DNA of 35,131 nucleotides, taken from assembly GCF_016461825.1 (NCBI RefSeq), contig NZ_JAEMNU010000129.1, positions 1-35,131 on the forward strand. The letters run 5' to 3'. The number at the start of each line of letters is the position of its first letter. The stretch's first letter is position 1. Positions 15,573-23,533 of this stretch are shown piece by piece. Position numbers and translations under genes: made by a program. This DNA comes from Rugamonas violacea (lineage in GTDB: Bacteria > Pseudomonadota > Gammaproteobacteria > Burkholderiales > Burkholderiaceae_D). The notes below the pieces were generated by a model. That model was not told the DNA's origin. It saw nothing but the letters and a program-made list of their open reading frames with translations, and did no database searches.

Positions 15573-16547
15573 TCAGGCCTCGGCCTGGCTGCGGGTGCGG
15601 GCGTCGTGGGTGGCGCCCTCCAGAAAGTGCATCATACGCTGCGGCAGCCAGTTGATGCGTCCCGGCAGCGCGCCGACGGCGAAGCCGACGTGGCCGCCGT
15701 GCGCGGGATAGTCGAGCAGCACCGCCGGCGCGGCGTGGCGCGGCAGGTGGCCGCCGGGCAGGAAGGGGTCGTTGCGCGCGTTCAGCACCAGGGTCGGCAC
15801 GGTGATCTCGCCCAGCACGTGCTTGGCGCTGGCGCGGTGCCAGTAGTCGTCGGTGTCGCGGTAGCCGTGCAGCGGCGCGGTGACCACGTTGTCGAAGGCG
15901 TACAGGTCGCGCGCGGCGCGCAGCGCGGCCAGGTCGAACAGGCCGGGGAACTGCGCCAGCTTGGCCTCGCACTTGGGTTTCAGGGACTGCAAGAACATCC
16001 GCGTGTAGACCCGGTTGAAGCCGCGTCCGAGCGCCGCGCCGCCCTGCGCCAGGTCGAGCGGCGCCGAGACGGCGCAGGCGGCGTCGACGAAGTCGGCCTG
16101 GTGCTGCGACTCGCCCAGCCAGCGCAGCAGGGCGTTGCCGCCCAGCGAGACGCCGGTGGCGTAGAAGCGGCCGCTGCCGCGGCCGCGCAGGCGGCGCAGG
16201 ATCCAGTCGATCTCGGCGGCGTCGCCGGAATGGTAGAAGCGCGGCGCGCGGTTGGCCTCGCCGGAGCAGCCGCGGAAGTGCGGCACCGCGCCGGACCAGC
16301 CACGGGCGGCGGCGGCGGCCATCAGGGCGCGCGCGTAGTGGCTGTCGGACGAGCCCTCGAGGCCGTGGAACAGCACGACGAAGGGTTGCCCCGGCTGGCC
16401 GTCGACGAAGTCGATGTCGACGAAGTCGCCGTCCGGCGCCGCCCAGCGCTCGCGCCGGTAGGCCACCGCCGGCTTGGCGATGCAGGTGGCCGGGTAGATG
16501 GTTTGCAGGTGGCCGCTGGGCAGCCAGAGCGGGGCGGTGTAGTGCAT
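15573..16547 (-). CDS. YheT-like alpha/beta hydrolase
   Basis: Alpha/beta hydrolase of 324 residues in the YheT/ABHD1 family. The N-terminus WLPSGHLQTIYPA is the family mark. The catalytic triad is visible: nucleophile Ser134 in GVSLGGN, Asp260 in NARNDPFLP and His286 in HGGHVGF; HGLEGSS (about 61-67) forms the oxyanion loop. No signal peptide. Natural substrate unknown; an esterase-type activity is expected from the family. It starts 22 bases after the SnoaL-like gene with no strong ribosome site, which suggests translational coupling. Confidence 0.92.
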   Translation of the reverse strand: MHYTAPLWLPSGHLQTIYPATCIAKPAVAYRRERWAAPDGDFVDIDFVDGQPGQPFVVLFHGLEGSSDSHYARALMAAAAARGWSGAVPHFRGCSGEANRAPRFYHSGDAAEIDWILRRLRGRGSGRFYATGVSLGGNALLRWLGESQHQADFVDAACAVSAPLDLAQGGAALGRGFNRVYTRMFLQSLKPKCEAKLAQFPGLFDLAALRAARDLYAFDNVVTAPLHGYRDTDDYWHRASAKHVLGEITVPTLVLNARNDPFLPGGHLPRHAAPAVLLDYPAHGGHVGFAVGALPGRINWLPQRMMHFLEGATHDARTRSQAEA

Positions 16548-16569
16548 GACTGCGGCGCGGACGGGCGGC

Positions 16570-16992
16570 TTAGTGCAGGATCTGCGCCGGCGACTCGAGC
16601 GGCACCGGACCGGGGCCGACCGAGACGTGGTGCAGCACGATGCGCCAGCCGCGCGGCGTCTTGACGTAGACGTTGGTGGCCAGCAGGTGGGCGGCGTCGC
16701 CGCTGGCGGCGCTGGTGCCCTCGATGACGGTGTGCACCGAGCTCATCAAATTATGCGTCTCGTGCAGCTGCGACGGCAGGATGTGCAGGCCGCCGTGCTC
16801 GAGGATGGCGCTCCACGAGGCGCGGATGGCGGCGTGGCCGATCAGCCGCGGCCCGCCCGGGTGGATGCAGACGATCTCCTCGTCGTCGGCCCACAGGGCC
16901 ATCAGGGTGTCGACGTCGGCCCGGTTGAGCGCATCGTAAAAAGCGGTTTCGACTTCGGCGGCGCTGCCATTCAACTGCTTTTGACGTTTCAT
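16570..16992 (-). CDS. SnoaL-like / DUF4440 family protein
   Basis: Protein of 140 residues with the NTF2-like cone fold signature of SnoaL/DUF4440 proteins: an N-terminal helix AAEVETAFYDALNRADVDTLM, then ALWADDEEIVCIHPGGP and a C-terminal strand WRIVLHHVS. Members bind small hydrophobic ligands or act as isomerases or cyclases; most are uncharacterised. CGGAG precedes the ATG at 16992 with suitable spacing. Second gene of the minus-strand set, 96 bases after the zinc-finger gene. Confidence 0.88.
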   Translation of the reverse strand: MKRQKQLNGSAAEVETAFYDALNRADVDTLMALWADDEEIVCIHPGGPRLIGHAAIRASWSAILEHGGLHILPSQLHETHNLMSSVHTVIEGTSAASGDAAHLLATNVYVKTPRGWRIVLHHVSVGPGPVPLESPAQILH

Positions 16993-17088
16993 GCGGGCTC
17001 CGGGAACGCGGTGGGATCGGGATGCTGGCGCTGCTCGGTTGCCTGCCGGGTGGCGGCAACCGGGTGGCGGGAACTTGGCGGCGGGAAC

Positions 17089-17292
17089 TTAGTGGTGGGA
17101 CGCCACGGCGCCCGGTTTCATCCGGTAGGCGGTGCCGCAGTAGGGGCACTTGGCGACGCCGTCGTGGTTGAATTCGAGGAACACGCGCGGGTGCGAGGAC
17201 CACAACGGCATGGCCGGGTTGGGGCAGTGGGCCGGCAAATCTTTACCGTCGAGCTCAACTGCGGCGCTGGCTGGCGTGGTGGCGTGGGTCAT
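17089..17292 (-). CDS. CHCC-type zinc-finger protein
   Basis: Small protein of 67 residues with a zf-CHCC domain, similar to the C-terminus of the complex I accessory subunit NDUFS6. The expected ligands are present: Cys in LPAHCPNP, His in SSHPRVFLEF and the pair in KCPYCGTAY. The start at 17292 has GGAGAA upstream. It leads the minus-strand gene set ending at 14932. In other proteobacteria such proteins are linked to respiratory complex I or iron metabolism; no direct evidence here. Confidence 0.9.
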   Translation of the reverse strand: MTHATTPASAAVELDGKDLPAHCPNPAMPLWSSHPRVFLEFNHDGVAKCPYCGTAYRMKPGAVASHH

Positions 17293-17613
17293 CTGATGGT
17301 TCTCCGTGGGTCGAAAATGGGCCGGACCGGTCCGGTTCGGGACGGTCCGCTAAACCTCGATTTTAACGGATTCGCGCAGGGAGCAAAATTCATCGGTAAA
17401 ATGGCGCCTTAATAATTCTTCAGCTGCTAGCAATTGTTTCGATTGAAATGGTGCGCAAATAGCAATAAAAATCATGCCGCAGCCCTTGCTTCGTTGCCGT
17501 CCCGCGCCGGGTCTTCCGGCCGTGCCCCTGCCGCCCCCGCCCCCGCCCCCGCCGGCGGGCGCGGCGGGCCGCCGCGTTGGCGCGGACCAGCCGGGTTGTG
17601 GTGGGAAAACCAC
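17293..17613. other. Divergent intergenic region between the zinc-finger gene and azlC
   Basis: No gene seen. It holds a perfect 14-base palindrome, CCGGACCGGTCCGG at 17322-17335, which could be an operator or REP element 30 bases from the zinc-finger start; a -10-like core GGTAAAATGGCGCC at 17395-17408 on the plus strand that could drive azlCD; then a short AT-richer stretch to about 17475 and a C-rich low-complexity tract (about 17520-17560). The leader of an azlC transcript from here would be about 200 bases. Confidence 0.5.
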
Positions 17614-17614
17614 A
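17597..17614 (+). promoter_or_regulatory. Hairpin enclosing the azlC ribosome-binding site
   Basis: TGTGGT (17597-17602) pairs perfectly with ACCACA (17609-17614). The loop GGGAAA holds the only Shine-Dalgarno-like bases and the last stem base is the A of the ATG. It could limit translation initiation; this is inference from the sequence alone. Confidence 0.4.
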
Positions 17615-18363
17615 TGACAGAACCGATGCGCGCGCCCTCCGAGCCCTATGTGGCTGAACACGACGAGGCTGGTTGGAAGGCCGGCTTGAAGGACGGCATG
17701 CCGACCTTGTTCGGCATCGGCGCCTGGGGCCTGGTGGTGGGCATCGCCATGGTCAAGACCGGCCTGACCGTGCCGCAGGCGCTGGCCATGACCCTGGTGG
17801 TGTTCGCCGGCTCGGCCCAGTTGGCCTCGCTGCCGCTGATCACCGCCCACGCGCCGATCTGGGTGATCTTCGCCACCGCCCTGGTGGTGAATCTGCGTTT
17901 CGTCATCTTCTCGGCGCTGCTGGCGCCGCACTTCTCCAACCTGCCCTGGCGCAAGCGCTTCCTGCTCGGCTACGTGGCCGGCGACATGACGGTCGCCATG
18001 TTCCTGCAAAAATATCCCGACGAGGCGCCCCAGGTCGGCAAGCTGTCCTACCTGAAGGGCCTGCTGTACCCGAACTGGGCGGCCTGGCAGATCGGCTCGA
18101 TCGCCGGCATCTTCCTCGGCAGCGCCGTGCCGCCGCAGTGGGGCCTGGGCTTCGCCGGCACCCTGGCCATCATCTGCATCACGGTGCCGCTGGTGTCGAC
18201 CCGGCCGATGTTGTGCGGCGTGCTGGTGGCCGGCCTGGTGGCGGTGCTGGCGGCCGGCCTGCCGTACAAGCTGGGGCTGCTGGCGGCGGTGTTGCTGGGC
18301 ATGGTCACGGCGATGGCGGTGGAAGAATTGTCGGAAAAATGGAGGAATAAACAACATGGCTGA
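17614..18363 (+). CDS. azlC: AzlC family branched-chain amino acid exporter, large subunit
   Basis: Inner-membrane protein of 249 residues, the large subunit of an AzlCD/YgaZH (LIV-E type) exporter of branched-chain or related amino acids, driven by ion gradient in known members. The family block FGIGAWGLVVGIAMVKTGLT and VFAGSAQLASLPLI are visible, with multiple hydrophobic helices. The ATG at 17614 gives the family start after an acidic soluble N-terminus; an open extension to 17434 is Pro/Ala low complexity. The gene overlaps azlD by 8 bases. Confidence 0.93.
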   Translation: MTEPMRAPSEPYVAEHDEAGWKAGLKDGMPTLFGIGAWGLVVGIAMVKTGLTVPQALAMTLVVFAGSAQLASLPLITAHAPIWVIFATALVVNLRFVIFSALLAPHFSNLPWRKRFLLGYVAGDMTVAMFLQKYPDEAPQVGKLSYLKGLLYPNWAAWQIGSIAGIFLGSAVPPQWGLGFAGTLAIICITVPLVSTRPMLCGVLVAGLVAVLAAGLPYKLGLLAAVLLGMVTAMAVEELSEKWRNKQHG

Positions 18364-18685
18364 TTGGGAAATCTGGCTCGTCATCGCCGCGCTGGCGCTG
18401 GCCACGGCGGCCACGCGCAGTTCGTTCTGGCTGGTCGGCCACCACATCACCATCCCGCGCCGGGTGCACGAGATGCTGCGCTACGCGCCGGCCTGCGCGC
18501 TGGCGGCGATCATCGCGCCCGACCTGCTGCTCAGCGAGGGCCAGCAACTGCACTTGTCGCTGTCGAATCTGAAGCTGCTGGCCGGCCTGGCGGCGATCGC
18601 CTTCTATCTGCTACGGCGCAACATGCTGCAGACCATCGTGTTCGGCATGCTCGTCTTCACCGCGCTGCGGCTGGCCCTGGCCTGA
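18356..18685 (+). CDS. azlD: AzlD family branched-chain amino acid exporter, small subunit
   Basis: Inner-membrane protein of 109 residues with about four hydrophobic helices, partner of AzlC. The segment ATRSSFWLVGHHITIPRRVHEMLRY is cut here to its motif: a TR near residue 20 followed by a PRRVHEMLRYAPACALAAI block typical of AzlD. It starts inside the azlC stop (8-base overlap ATGGCTGA) and has GGAGGAA upstream, so translation is coupled. Confidence 0.93.
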   Translation: MADWEIWLVIAALALATAATRSSFWLVGHHITIPRRVHEMLRYAPACALAAIIAPDLLLSEGQQLHLSLSNLKLLAGLAAIAFYLLRRNMLQTIVFGMLVFTALRLALA

Positions 18686-18730
18686 GCCGATTCGATGCTG
18701 TTTTAACAAACGTTTTGCCGCCGCGCTTGC

Positions 18731-18743
18731 GGTAAAATAGCGG
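18731..18743 (+). promoter_or_regulatory. Probable promoter core of pgk
   Basis: GGTAAAATAGCGG with TAAAAT at 18733-18738 as -10; start point near 18745, giving a leader of about 28 bases. The -35 region is poor. The core is almost identical to the one at 17395 before azlC. Confidence 0.45.
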
Positions 18744-18772
18744 TCTTTCTTCCACTCATCCTTTGGCTAGCC

Positions 18773-19987
18773 ATGCAAGCTGTTCTGAACTTCATCCGTC
18801 TGCAAGACCTGATCGCGCAAAACGCGCTGCAAGCCAAGCGCGTGTTCATCCGCGCCGACCTGAACGTGCCGCAGGACGCCGCCGGCAACATCACCGAGGA
18901 CACCCGCATCCGCGCCTCGGTGCCGGCGATCCGCGCCGCCGCCGCCGCCGGCGCCATGGTCATGGTGACCTCGCACCTGGGCCGTCCGACCGAGGGCGAG
19001 TTCAAGCCCGCGGACAGCCTGGCGCCGGTCGCCGCCCGGCTGGCCGAATTGCTCGGCCAGCCGGTCGAACTGAAACAGAACTGGCTCGACGGCGCCGGCC
19101 TGGAGCAACTGCAGCCGGGCCAGGTGGTGCTGCTGGAAAACGTCCGCGTCAACCCGGGCGAGAAGAAGAACAGCGACGCGCTGGCGCAGAAGATGGCCGC
19201 GCTGTGCGACATCTACGTCAACGACGCCTTCGGCACCGCCCACCGCGCCGAGGCCTCGACCCACGGCATCGCCAAGTTCGCGCCCATCGCCTGCGCCGGC
19301 CCGCTGCTGGCCGCCGAGCTCGACGCGCTGGGCAAGGCGCTGGGCGCGCCGGCCCGTCCGCTGCTGGCCATCGTCGCCGGCTCGAAGGTGTCGTCCAAGC
19401 TGTCGATCCTCAAGGCGCTGGCCGACAAGGTCGACAATCTGATCGTCGGCGGCGGCATCGCCAACACCTTCATGAAGGCCGTCGGCCTGAACATCGGCAA
19501 GTCGCTGGTCGAGAACGACCTGGTCGAGGAAGCCCGCGCCATCATCGCCATGATGGCGGCGCGCGGCGCGCAGGTGCCGATTCCGCTCGACGTGGTGTGC
19601 GCCAAGGAGTTCGCGCCGAACGCCGTGGCCACCGTCAAGGACGTCGCCGACGTCGCCGACGACGACATGATCCTCGACATCGGCCCGAAAACGGCGCAGT
19701 TGCTGGCCGCGCAAATCGGCGCCGCCGGCACCATCGTCTGGAACGGCCCGGTCGGCGTGTTCGAGTTCGACCAGTTCGGCGAAGGCACCAAGACCCTGGC
19801 GCTGGCCATCGCCCATTCGAAGGCCTTCTCGATCGCCGGCGGCGGCGACACGCTGGCGGCCATCGCCAAGTACCAGATCACCGAACAGATCGGCTACATT
19901 TCGACCGGCGGCGGGGCCTTCCTGGAGTTCCTGGAAGGCAAGACCCTGCCGGCCGTCGAGATCCTGACGCAACGCGCCGCCAAGTAA
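18773..19987 (+). CDS. pgk: Phosphoglycerate kinase
   Basis: Glycolytic enzyme: 1,3-bisphosphoglycerate + ADP to 3-phosphoglycerate + ATP, cytoplasmic. 404 residues, a normal bacterial length. N-terminal substrate domain: RVFIRADLNVPQD, SHLGRPTEGEF and the basic-patch helix; hinge and nucleotide domain: GSKVSSKLSILKAL, GGGIANTFMKA, WNGPVGVFE and GGGDTLAAI, all family landmarks. The ten N-terminal residues before IRLQDL are a slight extension. Followed by pyk 217 bases downstream. Confidence 0.98.
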   Translation: MQAVLNFIRLQDLIAQNALQAKRVFIRADLNVPQDAAGNITEDTRIRASVPAIRAAAAAGAMVMVTSHLGRPTEGEFKPADSLAPVAARLAELLGQPVELKQNWLDGAGLEQLQPGQVVLLENVRVNPGEKKNSDALAQKMAALCDIYVNDAFGTAHRAEASTHGIAKFAPIACAGPLLAAELDALGKALGAPARPLLAIVAGSKVSSKLSILKALADKVDNLIVGGGIANTFMKAVGLNIGKSLVENDLVEEARAIIAMMAARGAQVPIPLDVVCAKEFAPNAVATVKDVADVADDDMILDIGPKTAQLLAAQIGAAGTIVWNGPVGVFEFDQFGEGTKTLALAIAHSKAFSIAGGGDTLAAIAKYQITEQIGYISTGGGAFLEFLEGKTLPAVEILTQRAAK

Positions 19988-20111
19988 GCGGCGCCGCCGG
20001 TCCGCCGCAAGCAAGACGCGAGGCCGCGCCGGGTGCGCTTAGCCCACTTGGCGCGGCCGGCAACAGCAGTACCGGCGCGCTGCCGGCCCCGGCGGCCGGC
20101 GCCGCGCCCCG

Positions 20112-20150
20112 CAGTAGCCAGTAGCCAGTAGCCAGTATGTCCGTATGTCC
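20112..20150 (+). repeat. Short tandem repeats upstream of pyk
   Basis: Three perfect copies of the heptamer CAGTAGC (20112-20132) plus a partial copy, running into two copies of the octamer GTATGTCC (20135-20150). They lie 55-93 bases before the pyk start, in the pgk-pyk gap. Such repeats can change copy number by slippage. Confidence 0.85.
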
Positions 20151-20152
20151 GC

Positions 20153-20171
20153 CCCCGGCCGCCGGCCGGGG
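20153..20171. repeat. GC-rich hairpin before pyk
   Basis: CCCCGGCC and GGCCGGGG form a perfect 8-bp stem with loop GCC directly after the tandem repeats and 33 bases before the pyk ATG. No T run follows, so it is not a clear terminator; it could affect readthrough from pgk. Confidence 0.5.
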
Positions 20172-20204
20172 ACTTGTCCGCCAGACCTAACGCTAAGGAA
20201 TCCT

Positions 20205-21653
20205 ATGTCCCGTGGTACCAAAATCGTCGCAACGATCGGCCCCGCCTCCACCGACTTCAACGTCCTGGTCAAAATGATCCGCGCCGGCGTCGACGTCGTG
20301 CGCCTCAATTTCTCCCACGGCAAGGCGCAGGACCATATCGACCGCGCCCGTCTGGTGCGCGAAGCGGCCGCCGAGTGCGGCCGCGAGGTGGCGATCATGG
20401 CGGACATGCAGGGACCGAAGATCCGCGTCGGCAAGTTCGAGAACAACAAGATCGAGCTGGTCAACGGCGATAAGTTCATCCTCGACGCCAAGTGGGGCGA
20501 GAACGGCGAACTGGGCAACCAGGAGCGCGTCGGCCTCGACTACAAGGCCCTGCCGCGCGACCTGCACAACGGCGACCACCTGCTGCTCAACGACGGCCTG
20601 ATCGTGCTGGTGGTCGACAAGATCGTCGGCCACGAGATCTTCACCACCGTCAAGATCGGCGGCGAGCTGTCCAACAACAAGGGCATCAACCGCCAGGGCG
20701 GCGGCCTGACCGCGCCGGCCCTGACCGCCAAGGACATGGAGGACATCAAGACGGCGATGAGCTTCCAGGCCGACTACCTGGCGATCTCCTTCCCGAAAAG
20801 CGCCACCGACATGGAGATGGCGCGCCAGCTGGCCAACATCGCCGGCGAGCCCTTCCACCACAAGCCGATGATGATCGCCAAGATCGAACGGGCCGAGGCG
20901 ATCCCCGTGTTGCAGGAAATCCTCGACGCCTCCGACGGCATCATGGTGGCGCGTGGCGACCTGGCGGTGGAAGTGGGCAACGCGGCGGTGCCGGCGCTGC
21001 AAAAGCGTATGATCAAGATGGCGCGCGCCTCGAACAAATTGGCGATCACCGCCACGCAGATGATGGAGTCGATGATCTTCAACGCCGTGCCGACCCGGGC
21101 CGAAGTGTCCGACGTCGCCAACGCGGTGCTGGACGGCACCGACGCCGTGATGACCTCGGCCGAAACCGCCTCGGGCAAGTACCCGATCGAGACGGTCGAG
21201 ATGATGGCGGCGATCTGCGTCGAGGCCGAGCAGTCCGAGTACAACAAGCTCGACGCCGACTTCCTGAATGTGACGTTTACCCGTATCGACCAGTCGATCG
21301 CCTACGGCGCGCTGTTCACCGCCCACCACCTGCGGGTCAAGGCGATCGTCGCGCTGACCGAGTCCGGTTCGACCGCGCTGTGGATGAGCCGCCACAGCAT
21401 CGACACGCCGATCTTCGCGCTGACGCCGAGCATCACCACCCAGCGCAAGGCTTCGCTGTACCGCAATGTGCGCGCCTACCACCTGCTGCAGCAGGCCGAC
21501 AGCAAGGTGGTGCTGAAGCAGGCCGAGGATTTGATGATCGCCCACGGCATCGCCAAGAAGGGCGACATGATCGTCGTCACCTGGGGCGAGCCGATGGGCC
21601 AGGTCGGCGGCACCAATGCATTGAAAATCGTCAAAGTCGGAGAATTCGAATAA
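20205..21653 (+). CDS. pyk: Pyruvate kinase
   Basis: Phosphoenolpyruvate + ADP to pyruvate + ATP, last step of glycolysis; cytoplasmic, usually tetrameric. 482 residues. Start block RGTKIVATIGPAS, then VVRLNFSHG, MADMQGPKIRVG (metal and substrate loop), MIAKIERAEA with the catalytic lysine, VARGDLAVEVG, and TATQMMESMI. The C-terminal domain holds LTESGSTALWMSRH. The frame is open back to 20145, but ATG 20205 follows TAAGGAA at normal distance and gives the family N-terminus. Part of the pgk-pyk-fba set. Confidence 0.97.
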   Translation: MSRGTKIVATIGPASTDFNVLVKMIRAGVDVVRLNFSHGKAQDHIDRARLVREAAAECGREVAIMADMQGPKIRVGKFENNKIELVNGDKFILDAKWGENGELGNQERVGLDYKALPRDLHNGDHLLLNDGLIVLVVDKIVGHEIFTTVKIGGELSNNKGINRQGGGLTAPALTAKDMEDIKTAMSFQADYLAISFPKSATDMEMARQLANIAGEPFHHKPMMIAKIERAEAIPVLQEILDASDGIMVARGDLAVEVGNAAVPALQKRMIKMARASNKLAITATQMMESMIFNAVPTRAEVSDVANAVLDGTDAVMTSAETASGKYPIETVEMMAAICVEAEQSEYNKLDADFLNVTFTRIDQSIAYGALFTAHHLRVKAIVALTESGSTALWMSRHSIDTPIFALTPSITTQRKASLYRNVRAYHLLQQADSKVVLKQAEDLMIAHGIAKKGDMIVVTWGEPMGQVGGTNALKIVKVGEFE

Positions 21654-21686
21654 ACAGATGGCCCGTGTCGCCACCCCGGCGGCGTG

Positions 21687-21736
21687 AACCCGGGGTCGGA
21701 CTCGGCGCCTCGGCGCGCCGGGTCCGGCCCCGGGTT
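21687..21736. repeat. REP-like inverted repeat between pyk and fba
   Basis: AACCCGGGGTCGGAC (21687-21701) pairs with GTCCGGCCCCGGGTT (21722-21736), 15 bp with one G-U pair, around a 20-base GC-rich loop. It shares the GGGGTCGGAC core with the palindrome at 14834. It could slow or end transcription between pyk and fba, or be a dispersed element. Confidence 0.7.
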
Positions 21737-21801
21737 GCGGCCCCGGGGTGAACAGCGGCGGTGCCAGCACCACAGCTTTTTTTATTGTTTGGAGTAATAC
21801 C

Positions 21802-22866
21802 ATGTCTCTCGTATCCATGCGCCAACTGCTCGACCATGCCGCCGAAAACGGTTATGGCCTGCCGGCTTTCAACGTCAACAACCTGGAACAGGTGCAGGCC
21901 ATCATGGCCGCCGCCGACGCCGTCGGCAGCCCGGTCATCATGCAGGCCTCGGCCGGCGCCCGCAAATACGCCGGCGAGGCCTTCCTGCGCCACCTGATCG
22001 ACGCCGCCGTCGAAGCCTACCCGCACATCCCGGTGGTCATGCACCAGGACCACGGCCAGTCGCCGGCGGTGTGCCAGGCGGCGATCCGCTCCGGCTTCAC
22101 CTCGGTGATGATGGACGGCTCGCTCGAAGCGGACGGCAAGTCGGTCGCCTCCTACGACTACAACGTCGAAGTGTCGCGCGAGGTGGTCAAGTTCTCGCAC
22201 GCCATCGGCGTCACCGTCGAGGCCGAACTGGGCGTGCTCGGTTCGCTCGAAACCATGATGGGCGACAAGGAGGACGGCCACGGCGCCGACGGCGCCATGA
22301 CCCGCGAACAGCTGCTGACCGACGTGGCCCAGGCCGCCGACTTCGTCGCCCGCACCCAGTGCGACGCGCTGGCCATCGCCATCGGCACCTCGCACGGCGC
22401 CTACAAGTTCTCGCGCCAGCCGACCGGCGACATCCTGGCCATCGACCGCATCAAGGAAATCCACGCGCGCATCCCCAACACCCACCTGGTGATGCACGGT
22501 TCCTCGTCGGTGCCACAGGAGCTGCTGGCGATCATCCGCGAATTCGGCGGCGACATGAAGGAAACCTACGGCGTGCCGGTCGAAGAGATCCAGGAAGGCA
22601 TCCGCCACGGCGTGCGCAAGATCAACATCGACACCGACATCCGTCTGGCGATGACCGCCGCCGTGCGCAAATACCTGTTCGAGAACCCGACCAAGTTCGA
22701 CCCGCGCGACTTCCTCAAGCCGGCCCGCGAGGCGGCCACGCTGATCTGCAAGGCGCGCTTCCTGTCGTTCGGCTGCGAAGGCCAGGCCGCCAAGATCAAA
22801 CCAATCCCGCTGGAAAAAATGGCCGAGCGCTACAAGGCCGGCGAGTTGTCGCAAATCGTCAAGTAA
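21802..22866 (+). CDS. fba: Class II fructose-bisphosphate aldolase
   Basis: Zinc-dependent aldolase: fructose-1,6-bisphosphate to glyceraldehyde-3-phosphate and dihydroxyacetone phosphate, for glycolysis and gluconeogenesis. 354 residues, the size of the FbaA/CbbA-type class II enzymes. Visible landmarks: YGLPAFNVNNLEQ, MHQDHGQSP (metal-binding histidine), VEAELGVLG, GTSHGAYKF, MHGSSSVP and RKINIDTDIRLA. GGAG precedes the ATG at 21802; an upstream in-frame ATG at 21748 would add unconserved sequence. A hairpin terminator follows. Confidence 0.97.
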   Translation: MSLVSMRQLLDHAAENGYGLPAFNVNNLEQVQAIMAAADAVGSPVIMQASAGARKYAGEAFLRHLIDAAVEAYPHIPVVMHQDHGQSPAVCQAAIRSGFTSVMMDGSLEADGKSVASYDYNVEVSREVVKFSHAIGVTVEAELGVLGSLETMMGDKEDGHGADGAMTREQLLTDVAQAADFVARTQCDALAIAIGTSHGAYKFSRQPTGDILAIDRIKEIHARIPNTHLVMHGSSSVPQELLAIIREFGGDMKETYGVPVEEIQEGIRHGVRKINIDTDIRLAMTAAVRKYLFENPTKFDPRDFLKPAREAATLICKARFLSFGCEGQAAKIKPIPLEKMAERYKAGELSQIVK

Positions 22867-22889
22867 TCATCTGAACCATCGTGAACCAT

Positions 22890-22920
22890 CGCGCCGCAAT
22901 GTTGTGGCGCGGTTTAATTT
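22890..22920 (+). terminator. Terminator after fba
   Basis: CGCGCCGCAA (22890-22899) pairs with TTGTGGCGCG (22902-22911), with one G-U and an inner open loop, followed by GTTTAATTTT. A typical intrinsic terminator, 24 bases after the fba stop. A tandem decamer (TGAACCATCG twice, 22872-22891) precedes it. Confidence 0.7.
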
Positions 22921-22934
22921 TGTGAGTGAATAAA

Positions 22935-23429
22935 ATGTCTGAAAAAACTATTGTTGGTATCGTCATGGGCTCCACCTCGGATTGGGACATCATGAAAGAA
23001 GCGGCGCAGATCTGCAAAGATTTCGGCGTCTCCTACGAAGCGCGCGCCCTGTCGGCGCACCGCACGCCGAAAGAGCTGGAAGCCTGGCTGGCCGACATGG
23101 AGGCGCGCGGCGCCCAGGCCTTCATCGCCGGCGCCGGCGCGGCGGCCCACCTGGCCGGCGTGGTCGCCGCCTCGACCATCCTGCCGGTGTACGGCGTGCC
23201 GATCCCGTCGAAATACCTGAAGGGTCTGGACTCGCTGCTGTCGACCGTGCAGATGCCAAAGGGCATTCCCGTCGCCACCCTGGCGATCGGCGAATCGGGC
23301 GCGGCCAACGCCGCGCTGGCCGTGGTGTCGGTGCTGGCGCTGAACGACGCCGGCCTGAAAGCCAAGCTGGTCGAATTCCGCAAGACCCAGGCCGACAAGG
23401 TGCGCGGTTCGGTGCTGCCGCAACTGTAA
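22935..23429 (+). CDS. purE: N5-carboxyaminoimidazole ribonucleotide mutase
   Basis: PurE of de novo purine synthesis: N5-CAIR to CAIR, cytoplasmic, octameric in homologues. 164 residues. Class I features are present: IVMGSTSDWD, SAHRTPKEL with the catalytic histidine, AGAGAAAHLAGV and SLLSTVQMPKGIPVATLAIG. The P-loop-like stretch differs from E. coli (GAGGAAHLPG). Class I enzymes depend on PurK to make N5-CAIR, but purK is not adjacent here. ATG 22935 is preferred; GTG at 22926 is also in frame. Upstream is the fba terminator, so its promoter must lie within the short gap or transcription reads through. Confidence 0.95.
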   Translation: MSEKTIVGIVMGSTSDWDIMKEAAQICKDFGVSYEARALSAHRTPKELEAWLADMEARGAQAFIAGAGAAAHLAGVVAASTILPVYGVPIPSKYLKGLDSLLSTVQMPKGIPVATLAIGESGAANAALAVVSVLALNDAGLKAKLVEFRKTQADKVRGSVLPQL

Positions 23430-23471
23430 GCGGCGTGGCGTCGGACATTCGTCAAAAACAGTGGTAATCGC

Positions 23472-23513
23472 GCGGCCGCATAGGCCGCTCTGCAACACGG
23501 CCGCATAGGCCGT
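23472..23513 (+). repeat. Two 25-bp hairpin repeats between purE and purC
   Basis: Copy one GCGGCC-GCATA-GGCCGC (23472-23488) and copy two ACGGCC-GCATA-GGCCGT (23497-23513) start 25 bases apart. Each is a perfect 6-bp stem with the same 5-base loop. The outer pair is G-C in the first and A-T in the second, a compensatory change that keeps pairing. They end 20 bases before the purC start. Confidence 0.85.
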
Positions 23514-23533
23514 TCTTCAATACGTTAGGAATT

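Noticed and set aside
15523..15972. N-terminal extension of the 196-residue protein
   Set aside because: The added part lies antisense-free but overlaps the YheT-like gene in another frame and is Arg/Ala/Pro-rich without motif; the ATG at 15522 gives the recognisable start.
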